Shown here in pieces: positions 32,816 through 44,900 of a DNA stretch of 64,000 nucleotides. Under the pieces are notes generated by a model that ran no database searches, was not told the DNA's origin, and was given only the letters and a program-made list of their open reading frames with translations. This DNA is from Bugula neritina (lineage: Eukaryota > Bryozoa > Gymnolaemata > Cheilostomatida > Bugulidae): positions 2,364,501-2,428,500 of the forward strand of contig OZ037772.1 of assembly GCA_964035545.1 (NCBI GenBank). The letters run 5' to 3'. Every line of letters begins with the position of its first letter. The first letter of the stretch is position 1. The position numbers and the translations under genes are program-made.

Positions 32816-33413
32816 GCCTTTTGTGTGTAGGGACAAAATAATTTAACAGATCCGTGTGTTAAATATGGTATTCTGCTAAGGTAAGAATTCTACTGTGTCA
32901 TGAATTGAGGTGTCAGGTCCCTCAGCCTACTGAGATACGGAGGGAGAACTAAATTGGAGTCTATTCGTATAGCAACGAGTACTGTTTGGTGTGTGAATCT
33001 AGTATTACGTGTTTTTGACAAAGAGGTGGCATAACTCCTAATTGTGTGACATATTTCTAAGTTGAAATGGTTTTTTCTTGCATTATATATTATATAATAA
33101 GCTATATTATATATAAGCTCCATTAAAATATCCATTATATTTTACAGGTCCCTCAGCTTACTGAGATACGGAATTAGCAGCTCAACTGTGAACAATAGCT
33201 AAAAGCTAGAGGTATATGGCTCTGTGTGCTAAATCAAGTAAAATGACTCATAGTTACAGATCTCAATGTAATAGAAGTTGTCCTCTCTTGTTCTCCTAAA
33301 GAATAGCTCCATTAACATATCCATTATATTTTACAATGCTGTTGAGTTGAACTGTTACTATGTGTGTCTGTCTGTTAACAATGACCTCCACACCGTGGTC
33401 TCTTGTGTTATAG
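32816..33413. other. Intron with duplicated segments
   Basis: Contains CAGGTCCCTCAGC and ACTGAGATACGG twice (near 32912 and 33146), and a TAGCTCCATTAA-ATATCC-type word twice (near 33116 and 33303). The synthetase exon expected here is missing. Confidence 0.6.
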
Positions 33414-33495
33414 TCGATCTAAAGATATCATTGAGCCGATACCCAAACCACAGTGGTATGTGGCGTGTGACGATATGGCAGCCAAGGCTGTAGAG

Positions 33496-34008
33496 GTACT
33501 TGTATTATATATTATGTATAGTATATAATATATTAGTACTGTATAGTATATAATATATTAGTACTGTATAGTATGTATATTAGTATTGTATAGTATATAT
33601 ATTAGTACTGTGTATAGTATATAATATATTAGTACTGTAAAGTATACCTATAGTATAGTATATCTATAGCATAGTATGTCTATAGTATAGTATGTCTATA
33701 GTATAGTATATCTATAGCATAGTATATCTATAGCATAGTATATCTATAGTATAGTATATCTATAGTATAGTATATCTATAGCATAGTATATCTATAGTAT
33801 AGTATATCTATAGCATAGTATATCTATAGCATAGTATATCTATAGCATAGTATATCTATAGTATAGTATATCTATAGCATAGTATATCTATAGTATAGTA
33901 TATCTATAGCATAGTATATCTATAGCATAGTATATCTATAGCATAGTATATCTATAGCATAGTATATCTATAGCATAGTATATCTATAGCATAGTATGTA
34001 TACTGCAG
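33496..34008. repeat. 16-bp tandem array
   Basis: After a TATAGTATATAATATATTAG-like lead-in, about 23 copies of TATCTATAGCATAGTA (C/T variants) fill the intron up to the next exon. Confidence 0.9.
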
Positions 34009-34292
34009 GTAGTAGAATCAGGCAAGCTAAAGATCATACCAGACTATCACACAGTCACTTGGTACAAATGGCTGAGGAACTCCAGGGACTGGTGTATCTC
34101 CAGACAGCTATGGTGGGGGCACAGAATACCAGCCTACTTTGTGCAGATCCAGGGGCAACCTAAGGCTGAGGTATGACTCATTCTTCATCTTGTCTTGTGT
34201 TATTTACAGAAAGCAAGCGGGTTTAGCACACACCTAATATTTACCACAGACTATGTTTATGTTGATAAACTATGAATTCCCTTTAATGTGGC

Positions 34293-34380
34293 CTTTTCTG
34301 GAGTAGGTGTGGCCTTTCTAGAGTGGGTGTGGCTCTTTCCGGAGTGGGTGTGGCCATTTCTGGAGTGGGTGTGACCCTTT
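34293..34380. repeat. ~22-bp minisatellite
   Basis: Four copies of a unit with core GAGTGGGTGTGGC, separated by CTTTCT/CCATTTCT variants. Confidence 0.75.
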
Positions 34381-34385
34381 CACTG

Positions 34386-34475
34386 GCTTTCCATGGATCG
34401 ATCTCAGATCTATATTGGTGAGATCGCTCCATGAAAAGACATCAAAGATCGATCTCAGTCGTCCATGGAAAGCCT
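34386..34475. repeat. Short inverted repeat
   Basis: GGCTTTCCATGGA at the left and its exact inverse at the right, with GATCGATCTCAG repeated in the middle. The ~90-bp size and symmetry suggest a tiny MITE or hairpin. Confidence 0.6.
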
Positions 34476-34711
34476 GTGATTATATTGTACATTGTTCATC
34501 ATAGCTCAGTGACCTCTTGACATCTGTATATTTTACATAGTCTAGTGACCTTTTAACCTCTATATATTTTACATAGTCTAGTGACAACAACTACTGGGTG
34601 ACTGGCAGATCCTATCATGAAGCGCTGTCAAAGGCAGCAATGATGTTTAACGTACATCCAAATGTCATCAGTCTTAGCCAGGGTAATTCTCTTTCATCTG
34701 ACAGCTCAAGT

Positions 34712-35047
34712 ATATATTGAGTATGTATTGAGTATGTATTGAGTATGTATTGAGTATGTATTGAGTATATATTGAGTATGTATTGAGTACATATTGAGTA
34801 TGTACTGAGTATGTATTGAGTATATATTGAGTATGTATTGAGTATGTATTAAGTATGTATTGAGTATATATTGAGTATATATTGAGTATATATTGAGTAT
34901 GTATTGAGTATATATTGAGTATGTACTGAGTATATATTGAGTATGTATTGAGTATGTATTGAGTAGGTGTTGAGTATATATTGAGTATATATTGAGTATG
35001 TATTGAGTATGTATTGAGTATATATTGAGTATGTATTGAGTATGTAC
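34712..35047. repeat. 11-bp tandem array
   Basis: About 30 copies of TATTGAGTATG and its variants. The minus-strand open frames across it (HTQYILN-type) are repeat translations. Confidence 0.92.
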
Positions 35048-35454
35048 ACACCTCCAACTTTCTCTTCTCCTTTATAGTAAAGCAGCGAGCTACATTACTC
35101 TAACTACTTATTGATAATTTACTTTCTTTTCTTCACGGACTAGACATTTTCCTTGAGTAAATTAACCCCAGTTTCAGTTTGTCAGAGAAGACAACTCTGA
35201 ACATTGTTCCATTTCCTGCCTTTTATACAGATGAGGATGTGCTGGACACTTGGTTTAGTTCCGGAATATTTCCTTTCTCAACTATGGGGTGGCCAGATAA
35301 CACCCCCGACCTGCAAGCCTACTACCCGGGTATTCTGCTAGAGACTGGATATCCTCTTCTTCTGGGTGGCCCGCATGGTCATGATGGGACAATTCCTACT
35401 CGGGGAGCTTCCCTGCAAAGAGGTACGTCTGGTGGTAGAAAGTGTCTTCTGCTT

Positions 35455-36415
35455 CTTCTGATGTCTGTGGTTACCATTCTATATCTATACCCTTTAGATG
35501 ACTCTATTCTATATACTTATTCTATATCTATACCCTTTAGATGATTCTATTCATTATACTTATTCTATATCTATACCCTTTAGATGACTCTATTCAATAT
35601 ACTTATTCTATATCTATACCCTTTAGATGACTCTATTCAATATACTTATTCTATATCTATACCCTTTAGATGACTCTATTCAATATACTTATTCTATATC
35701 TATACCCTTTAGATGACTCTATTCAATATACTTATTCTATATCTATACCCTTTAGATGATTCTATTCATTATACTTATTCTATATCTATACCCTTTAGAT
35801 GACTCTATTCAATATACTTATTCTATATCTATACCCTTTAGATGACTCTATTCAATATACTTACTCTATATCTATACCCTTTAGATGACTCTATTCAATA
35901 TACTTATTCTATATCTATACCCTTTAGATGACTCTATTCAATATACTTACTCTATATCTATACCCTTTAGATGACTCTATTCAATATACTTATTCTATAT
36001 CTATACCCTTTAGATGACTCTATTCAATATACTTATTCTATATCTATACCCTTTAGATGACTCTATTCAATATACTTATTCTATATCTATACCCTTTAGA
36101 TGATTCTATTCAATATACTTATTCTATATCTATATCCTTTAGATGACTCTATTCAATATACTTATTCTATATCTATACCCTTTAGATGATTCTATTCAAT
36201 ATACTTATTCTATATCTATACCCTTTAGATGATTCTATTCTATTTACTTATTCTATATCTATATCCTTTAGATGACTCTATTCAATTAACTTATTCTATA
36301 TCTATACCCTTTAGATGACTCTATTCAATATTTCTTATTCTATATCTATACTCTTTAGATGACTCTATTCAACATACTTATTCTATATCTATACCCTTTA
36401 GATGACTCTGTTTAA
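35455..36415. repeat. 43-bp tandem array
   Basis: About 22 copies of a 43-bp unit containing CTATATCTATACCCTTTAG, beginning just beyond the last recognisable synthetase exon. No exon lies inside it. Confidence 0.93.
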
Positions 36416-36640
36416 TTAGCTGATAACTTTATAGTTTTTTTTTCAATTTAGAGTAACGCTGCTATTATTGGGGAAATAATCTCTTGTATAACCAATGAAT
36501 GTGAAATGTGTTGTTTTGACAGTCATGGGACTGAAGATCAAATGCATTCTGTGTCTAAATTGATAAACTTAAACTAAATGGCAAGAGGTTTTATTGGCTG
36601 TATGTGTATACAAGATTATACATAATAGAAAGAGTATATA
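36416..36640. other. Unique spacer between two tandem arrays
   Basis: About 225 bp of AT-rich non-repetitive DNA with no gene or motif recognised. Confidence 0.4.
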
Positions 36641-37085
36641 ATTATTGTGTAATATATCTTATATTATGTAATATATCTTATATCATGTAATATATCTTAT
36701 ATTATGTAATATATCTTATATCATGTAATATATCTTATATCATGTAATATATCTTATATTATGTAATATATCTTATATTATGTAATATATCTTATATTAT
36801 GTAATATATCTTATATTATGTAATATATCTTATATTATGTAATATATCTTATTATTATGTAATACATCTTATATCATGTAATATATCTTATATTATGTAA
36901 TATATCTTATATTATGTAATATATCTTATAATATGTAATATATCTTATATTATGTAATATATCTTATATTATGTAATATATCTTATATCATGTAATATAT
37001 CTTATATTATGTAATATATCTTATATTATGTAATATATCTTATATCATGTAATATATCTTATAATATGTAACATAACTTATGTTA
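36641..37085. repeat. 19-bp tandem array
   Basis: About 23 copies of TAATATATCTTATATTATG with T/C changes. Confidence 0.9.
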
Positions 37086-37095
37086 TGTAATTATT

Positions 37096-37895
37096 GCTGA
37101 GACTAGTGTAATTTGATGATGGCTGGTAGAGCAGTGTTTGCTGGTGGGACTCAGGTGGCCGTGGTTGGTTCTTGTCAAGTATTTAATATGTGATAATGTT
37201 GGAGTAGCTGCAGTAGCAGTATTATTAGAAGTAGACATGTGGGTGTGTTCTATATAAGAGCCACAGGCTAAGTTTGTGGGTCAAGGTCAATACAGTTGTA
37301 TAATGAGACACTATTTTCTGTTAGAATATTTACTTCATGTATGTAATACTTATATTATATATCTTCTCTCCTGTATAATCATATTTGCTGAGGGGGTAAA
37401 TTTCTATGTCGAGTCTCTCCATGTTGTCATTTATTATGAAGTAAACAGTAGAGCAGCTCATTGAATTATTCAATACTGACTGGTAGAACTTTATTATCTT
37501 CAACATAATCTGCTTAGTTGCATCTTTAAAGGAAGTCTTTCTGAGTGAGAAATATATTTGAAATTTATTGTATTATTATCGAATATATTTCAGTTACTAT
37601 ATTATACAAAAAAGTAGAAACTTGCTTGTAGTGGTGTCAGCTGTTGTGATATCACCGTAGTCTGTCTGTTTGTCTCAAACTGATTCAATCTGACATTATA
37701 TTTTTTAAAGGTGAACTGATGGTAACAATTCCCAAAGAAAGTCTTGGTGTTAGTGGCTGGGTGTGGGACATTGCTGTGTATAACAGAGACACAGTGTTTC
37801 TAGCATGTGGAGATGGACTGAGGAGATACACAATAAAATACTAAACTTATCAGCTACAGTTTACTAATAATCAGCTCAGTGAGGTCATCAATAGT
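37096..37895 (+). repeat. Inverted duplication, left arm
   Basis: Matches the reverse complement of 41408-41935 with extra sequence in the middle. Shared blocks include GATGATGGCTGGTAGAGCAG, GGTCAAGGTCAATACAG and the TRIM terminal exon with its downstream flank. Confidence 0.85.
37711..37844 (+). pseudogene. Orphan terminal exon of a TRIM-like protein
   Basis: A 134-base exon preceded by a splice acceptor (AAAG) and ending TAA. It encodes the last blade of a beta-propeller and is clearly a copy of the terminal exon at 41448-41581 on the other strand. Both have exactly the same length and close sequence (LGVSGWVWDIAVYNRDTVF versus the SDW/CNRD version). No upstream TRIM exons are seen on this strand within the window, so it is an orphan produced by inverted duplication. 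It might still splice to a distant exon, but the broken synthetase lies upstream. Confidence 0.8.
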
Positions 37896-37933
37896 ACATG
37901 TCAAATATAATATATTGTGTTCTACTCACAGTA

Positions 37934-39246
37934 GGGGTAACGGGGGCACAACGGGCCGAATTTTGCATTTGTTGCTCTCATTTGTCTGTTTTTCAAGTTA
38001 CTAGTTCAATAATCTCTAGTCTTAATGCTGCATATGTTGTCTATTACAGGTATCAGTTTGTTGTGTCTATCTCTCTCACAACTTTCAGAATAATGAAATG
38101 TTCACGACAAAAAAATCGGCCCATTGTGCCCCGGTACCGGGGTACAATGGGACACAACAAATATATTGAAATTTTGCGTATATTTTGTTACATCTGATCT
38201 TTATTTGTTTAATATTACAAATAAATAAAGATTCTCTTTCAGATCTAAAGCAAAATTCATGTTTTAGCTGTACAGTTTGTGTTACTACGGTTAGCAGAGG
38301 AAGGCAAAATCAAACGCACGTCACTCGGTTCTGCAGTGCCATTATCATTACTGTTTAGAACTAAAAATGTTCTGTTATTTTCACTTCAGAGCAACATTTA
38401 TCCAAAAAAAACTTTAGTAACGTGTACTACAAAAATCCGAGTAGACTTTTTTCTATGAGCTCTAGCTAAGGTGCATGGCTGAGGTTTGTGACTGGAGTAC
38501 GGAGGGGAGAGGGGAAGCAAATGAGCAAATCACAATTTATTTCAGTCAAATACATGTATATTCCCTCAATGGTGTAATATATAATGATTATTATGACTAT
38601 CTACTAGTAGCAACAGCAGAGTGTTATGTATTATGTATAAAATTGCAAAGCTATAACCTCACCAGATGTATATATTAGGGGAGCTTCAACTTGTAGTTCT
38701 GTAGTCTTACCATGATGTCTTTGATATTTTACAAAAAGGTCAGAAATGGCTATATCTATAGATTTTAGTAACAGTTCAACTAACTTTTTAGGCAAACAAA
38801 CTAATAACAGTGATCAGGGTGCAATAATCAGGTGGCTCATTGTGCCCCGGTCAGCGTGGCCCATTGTGCCCCGTGTGGTCAAATTGAGAATAAATGTGCC
38901 TCAAGGAAAATTTATTTCAGTGTTTGCTGTTATACTAGTTAAGCATTGTAGAGGCAAGCAATGGCAACAATATTAGTAAAATCTAGGCTTCTTGCCTTTG
39001 AGTGTAAAAAGTTATGAGGCTTCAACGACGTCCTAAAAAATTTACAAAAAGTAGGTAAAAACAGTTTTTTACTCGCCTTTTCAACACGTATGTTCCGCAA
39101 GTGTTGAAACTACAAAAGCTGAATAATTATGTCAATATCTTTTTATGAAAAAAAAATCACAACTCTAAGTTAATAAGTTCTCTCATAATTTGGCCGGCTT
39201 TTTGTACCCCTATGACCGTTGTGCCCCCCCCCCTCCCCGTTACCCC
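37934..39246. mobile_element. TA-flanked MITE with GTGCCCC motifs
   Basis: A 1,313-bp element starting GGGGTAACGGGG and ending with its inverse, flanked by TA on both sides, as with Tc1/mariner- or PiggyBac-like TA insertions. It has no transposase frame. Internally the word CCCATTGTGCCCCG recurs. One pair forms an almost perfect 32-bp palindrome at about 38118-38149, and a direct pair lies at 38837-38873. The extra G run in the right end is imperfect. Confidence 0.7.
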
Positions 39247-39248
39247 TA

Positions 39249-41407
39249 TAATATTATATATTCCACAGGACTTGCACTGTTTATATGCAGTATTTGATGT
39301 TGATTAGTAATGATTATGTAACATATTTACTCTGCTGTGTTGTCAAGACTCTGTAGTCACATTTACTCAATAAAGTTTGTTTGTAGAAATTATTTTTTGA
39401 CTGGTTTATGACTCATCCACTTACTTAGTCATCACAAATTAAATATTATTTACTTTTTCATGTCAATAACTCTGTTAGTGTAAGTCTATTACTTCCTTAT
39501 CAAGTAGTAGCTGTATATAACTTGTGTGTAAGTTAGTTTACATGATACAGGGTAGATCAAGTATTCCACAGATATGCATTTCATAAGTAATGTTTATACA
39601 AAGATTCACTGCAGTAAATTCTTAGCAATTTTCTCCTGCATTAGCTTAATAAAAGCCTCAGATACTACAAATCTTAAGGCCATGTTCCAATATGTGAGAC
39701 TACAACAAAACTCTACTTTTAGCACAATGGCTGGTATTTTATGTAATGAATGTGCAAAAGCAAATAATTATACACATTGTATGAGCTATGTACCATGGAG
39801 GGAGAGTAGACAGTTTTCTATGTAGACAGTAAGTTGGGGGTTAATGGGGTTGACCAGCAGTGAGCAACACCTTGAATGGCAATAAAGACTGTAGATCAAA
39901 GCATATTGATAGGTTATAAACATAGAAATATATCAGAGGTTATAAATGTCAACATATTAACATCATAATATGAACCAAGTTAAATTAGTTAAATCTTGCA
40001 AGTTGTGCTGTTAATTTTATATTAGCAAGACTAATGAGGCCAAACAAGGTAGTGTACCATCAATGCTGTTGAGGCCAAACAAGGTAGTGGACCATCAATA
40101 CTATTGAGGCCAAACAAGGTAGTCTACCATCAATACTATTGAGGCCAAACAAGGTGGCGTATCATCAATAATATTGAGGCCAAATGACAAAAAGATGTAC
40201 TATATTCAAGATGAACTGAAACCTAATGAGAAAGTTTCTGTTAGAGTCATTACAACTTATCTGTGCACACAGAAACACCAAAATGGTCCACATATCATGA
40301 AGATATGTCAACTGCATGTAGTTGTAAAATATCTTAGCTTAGCCTGCAGTGTTCTCTGGAATATTCCTTAGGATATTGAGGATATTTATTTTTTATGTTT
40401 TATTGTTGAGCTTATATACTCTGATTTGTATCAACACTACATTGTTAGATTGAAACTGTTTCTGTGAGCCAACTAAAAAAAACAGTATAGCAACAAGAAA
40501 GTATTGTTATTCCGAATACTATATATATAAGTTGTAGTAGTCGAATCCAAGATGAGTTGAATTAACCAATTTATAATGTAGTCAGCCCTGCAGGTAAAAG
40601 TAATACAAACCCATCAGTACTATAATAACTATACCTGAAAGAGTTGAGTTTACATGTAAATGTTACCATCACCATTTGGCAACTAGTTGCAATTTACTCA
40701 AGAGCTCTAAGCTTATATTTTATGAGGACATAATTGTCCAATCAGATGGTAGCATTGCAATATATGGTTTACTAAAAGGATGCCTTTAGACATGATTAGG
40801 AGTTGTCTTCTATTATACCTCATGGAATTTCTCCCAGGTGAATGGGGAACATGTCATAATTAAACTGTAACCAATTGAACTAAACTCATCAAATTACACA
40901 CAGTTTACCAAGCAGCTGTATCACAGACAGCTCATGTGTAGAGTAAAACAGTGTTTATATCTAGCTGATTGTCTTATATATTATTTATCAGATCCCTGAT
41001 TGCATGACAAGAAACAATTTGATTGGCTACTCATTGCTATTGTTTGCACAGCAATGGAATGTATATTATTATGAATGGTTGTAATAAATTTACTTAGTCA
41101 TGTTGGAGTTACTTGCACCTGCATGTCAATTCAGTGTATAAATTCTCTCACAAACAAGTCATTTACAGTTACTGCTCCAGTATAGATTATTGTTACTAAC
41201 CGAACTCAACTTGAACTAAAGCTAATGAGACATGAAAACAGACTATGTTTTCACTAACAAATAAACTTTATTAGATGGTAAATTGGCAACACATATTTGA
41301 TACAGTAAAACATCTCATATCTAACTATAAATACAGAGTGTGTATTGATGAATTGTAATGAATATAATTATGTTGATGACAAATATTATCCGTTTTATCT
41401 CTCAGCA
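39249..41407. other. Intergenic region between the tail-to-tail exons
   Basis: No gene recognised. It contains a 35-bp tandem repeat (separate entry) and otherwise AT-rich unique sequence. The short open frames lack motifs. Confidence 0.5.
40036..40191. repeat. 35-bp tandem repeat
   Basis: Four and a half copies of a unit with GAGGCCAAACAAGGTAGT and CCATCAATACTATT. Confidence 0.88.
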
Positions 41408-41935
41408 CCTCACTGAGCTGATTATTAGTAAAGTGTAGCTGATAAGTTTAGTATTTTATTGTGTATCTTCTCAGTCCATCATCACATGCTAGAAACACAG
41501 TGTCTCTGTTACACACAGCAATGTCCCTCACCCAGTCACTCACACCAAGACTTTCTCTGGGAACAGTAAGCACCAGTTGACCTGTAAATAATAGCATCAT
41601 ATTGTATGAGTTGGTGTATTGAGAGAAACAGACAGACTGCCTTTAAAGATGCAACTAAGCAGGTTATATGCATTAAGTAAATATTCAAACAGAGCAGAAA
41701 ATAGTGTCTCATTATACAACTGTATTGACCTTGACCCACAAACTTAGCCTGTGGCTCTGAGCAAGAACACACCCACATGTCTACTTCTAATACCACTGCA
41801 GCTACTCCAACATTATCACATATTAAATACTTGACAAGAACCAACCACAGCCACCTGAGTCCCACCAGCAAACACTGCTCTACCAGCCATCATCAAATTA
41901 CAATAGTCTCAGTAATGGCAGTCAGAAAGTATAAA
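41408..41935 (-). repeat. Inverted duplication, right arm
   Basis: The reverse complement of parts of 37096-37895. It includes the functional last exon of the TRIM-like gene and its 3' flank. The left arm has extra sequence between 37350 and 37700. Confidence 0.85.
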
Positions 41936-44900
41936 ATTATTTACATTTAAATTATCTGATGGTCAAAACAACAGCAGCACTAGACTGAAATCAAACTACA
42001 ACTCATAACTCATGTGTAGCTGGCAGTCTGTACAGTTGTTAGACTGAGCACTTCTAAAATTACTGTAAAACACTTGCATAGCATACTAACTAGACACGCT
42101 GATAGGTGGGTTTGAACCCCTTGCAGCACCAACTCACTTAGCAGTGTGGAGTCCCTATTCTCTACACTACCAGGTGAACCCTTGGAAAGGAAGACTGAAT
42201 AGAGAGTTTACTAAGAGCTCACTGCACACTACACAGAGTACACCTTAAACCTATACAATATAATATACAATTTTACCTGTGCTTACATCCTGCATGTTAC
42301 TGCAGCTGGAAATAAACTTATTGCAGGGAGGCAGTATTATTCACTAATCTTATTATTAGCTACAAGTCATGTGATGAAGAATATAACATCTACTATCAGC
42401 ATGTTACAGTCTTTATTACATAACTTTTAGCTAAAAATAACATCAGTGAGTTGATAAATACTAACAATATCATAATATATCTTATGAGTGGAAGTTGTTT
42501 ACTGTTGATTATTAAAATATATTATTTACTACAACATAATTATATATAAAATAACTAAACTTACTATAATAAACAGAGTATTTACCTTCAAGTGAGAGGA
42601 TGAGGAGAGGTCCTCTCACTGTACAGATGTGAATCAGTTCAGATGTTGGATCAAAGGAAATACCAGTTGGATATGAGATGTGAGGAAACTCCCACATCAG
42701 AGTGAGAGTTGTGTTTTCCACTTTATATCTTCTCACTTTACCATCTGGAGCACAGTCTCCTATGAGGAGAGTTGAGTCTGGGATGATGCATACAGGACGA
42801 GGGTTCTTCATCTCAGGAAGTGGGAACTTCTGTATTTTATTGTCAACTAGATTACATACTACCAGCTGTTTCTCTCTCCTGTCTACAATATAGAGCAGTG
42901 AGAGGTGCTGAGCTATTCTATAGTGAGTGAAGGGTCTATCTACTAACTGCTTGTAGAGGGAGCGAGTCTTCTCAAAGGAGTTCGGATCAAGAAGCGAGAG
43001 TTCAACTGTTTCCTCCTCTTCGTTATACGAGCTGCCAACCATCACCCCTTCAGGTTGGATTATCTCCCACCACCCTGTAGTGTTGGTGTTTTTCACTGAG
43101 CTGATAGTATCCAGAGTGTCTCTATTTATTACTTTTACACCTCCTGGTGTCGGACACATGAGATGTCCATCAGCTGAGATGTTTACTGTGTAACACGAGT
43201 CACGTACAGGAAGTCCATCAGACTGGAGTGAAGATGGTGGCTGCAGCAGCTTCAGTCCCAGACTGTCTTCACTGTCTGCAACAACAAAATAACAATTCTA
43301 TAACTTGAGAATCTCATCACCTGAGGAGGTGGGAACAGCTTTTCAAACTTAAAATGAAAAGATGTTTAAATACAAGCAGTCTGTAGTTACTACAAGTTGC
43401 TACGTGATGCACAGGTCTAAGTGAGAATATCTTGTTGATACTGACAGCAGGTAGTCAGCATAACACAGTTTAGCAGCTCACTTATACATCATAAACTCTG
43501 AAACACTGCAGAAATGTCTCATAATGTGAGAGTAGAACAAAACTCAATTCTCTAATAAATAAACTCTATCTACTTATTCTACTATTAAATATTCAGTGAA
43601 AGCAACTCACATGATTACAAGCAGAGTTATTTATAGTTAGTGTTACTATTTATAGACTCCACCTACATGTTGGTACCAAGAAGCTGTCTGGGAGTACACA
43701 CTTCTCTATTACACCAATATCTGTAGACTTTTCCATCTTCTCACTCATCTCTTTGTAGTCTCTCACAATCCCTGCATCATTGAACTTATCAACTGCATGT
43801 TGTACTGTGTCCAGCAGAGACTGTCTGCCCTCTGTCTTACTCAAGGCCAGCTCTATTCTATAATTATCCACTATCTGTGTGCAGCTTTTCAAATATCCAT
43901 ATATTTCTAGCCTCAGGTTTGTAGCTCTCTTTCTAATCTCTTCTATCTAATAAATAGTAACACAGTGTAACCACATCTGCACCTCACAACCTCTGCACTC
44001 GAAATGAAAGTGACAGATCACCCACTGAGTGGACAATGACTCAGTCACGTGACACTCTTTACACAGCAGAGAGCTAGTACACCACGTGACTAATCTCCTC
44101 CTCCTGACACCTGTCAATCACTCAGACAGCCAACCTCTCTGTGTGAGTGATTGACAGTTGCAGAAGGATGAGTGAGTCATCTGTATTAACAGGTTCCTCT
44201 GCACTGAGTAACATGTGATGTATGACTACTGCTACTTGTACACAGAATGATAAAACTTTAATGGCCAGTTGATTCTAGTAGCAAATGGAATTCATTTCTG
44301 ATTACAACTCAAAGACCAAATGCAAAACCTAATTTCAGACAAACAGAAATACATTAGATGACATCACCATGTCAGCATACCTGAGCATCAGCCACAGCGT
44401 TTACTCTGGCAACCATCTTCTTCACTTCATCTTCTATTTTACTCAGTTCTTTCCAGGCATCCTTTGAGATGTCATTCAACTCTGCAACTTTCTCAGACAG
44501 AGTCTCTATTCCACCAGTCAGACTTTCTCGTAACTCACAAGACAAATCACTCAAAGATGCCAAGTCATGGGATGCTACTGTCTCCTCTGTATACATAAAA
44601 TCACACGATTCGTAAAAAATTTGTTATAGATATGACATTGTACTTATTCTACACCTACTACCTGTACCTACAGGTAGATGATGTATCACTATACACATAC
44701 TATGTAATTACTAGACAGTTGGTTGGACTAGAAATATTTCACAGGTTAGCTCATTAATCACTGCACTTGGAATAATATAATTGAAAAAGTTAGAGCAGTG
44801 GCTCCCAACCTTTGGGGGGGGGATTCCCCTTGCAGGGAATTTGGGCTTTTCAGGGGTTTCATTTCGAAAAAATTCACACAGTTTACCAGCTCTTTGAGCT

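Larger units (their letters stand above)
32380..35422 (+). pseudogene. VARS: Valyl-tRNA synthetase copy, 3' exons (broken)
   Basis: Continues the copy at 12058-15643. Exons 32380-32514, 33414-33495, 34009-34170, 34577-34682 and 35231-35422 have GT-AG borders. They encode the end of one editing-domain segment, the RSKD/PQWYV block, the [18 protein letters not shown] block and the [12 protein letters not shown] block. About 70-75 residues expected between the first two exons are absent, and 32515-33413 holds no substitute. Near 35347 about five bases are missing, so the conserved continuation lies in another frame. After 35422 the KMSKS loop and the tRNA-binding domain are absent; tandem repeats follow instead. 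The junction with 15643 across the Polinton keeps phase. Together these lesions make a pseudogene the best reading; an assembly gap in repeats is the main alternative for the missing exons. Confidence 0.87.

Noticed and set aside
34674-35057. Minus-strand frame of repeated HTQYILNTYSI
   Set aside because: It is a translation of the 11-bp intronic array.
12058-35422. Functional valyl-tRNA synthetase gene split by a giant intron
   Set aside because: Two nonsense codons, a frameshift, absent exons and loss of the KMSKS half argue against function, even though the Polinton-bearing intron itself keeps phase.
35455-36415. Regular 43-bp repeats as a CRISPR array
   Set aside because: Units are contiguous with no unique spacers, and the window is eukaryotic. 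The same applies to the other arrays.
42096-42187. A tRNA gene on the minus strand
   Set aside because: Box A and B resemblances are present, but the stems do not pair into a cloverleaf, so a SINE head is more likely.
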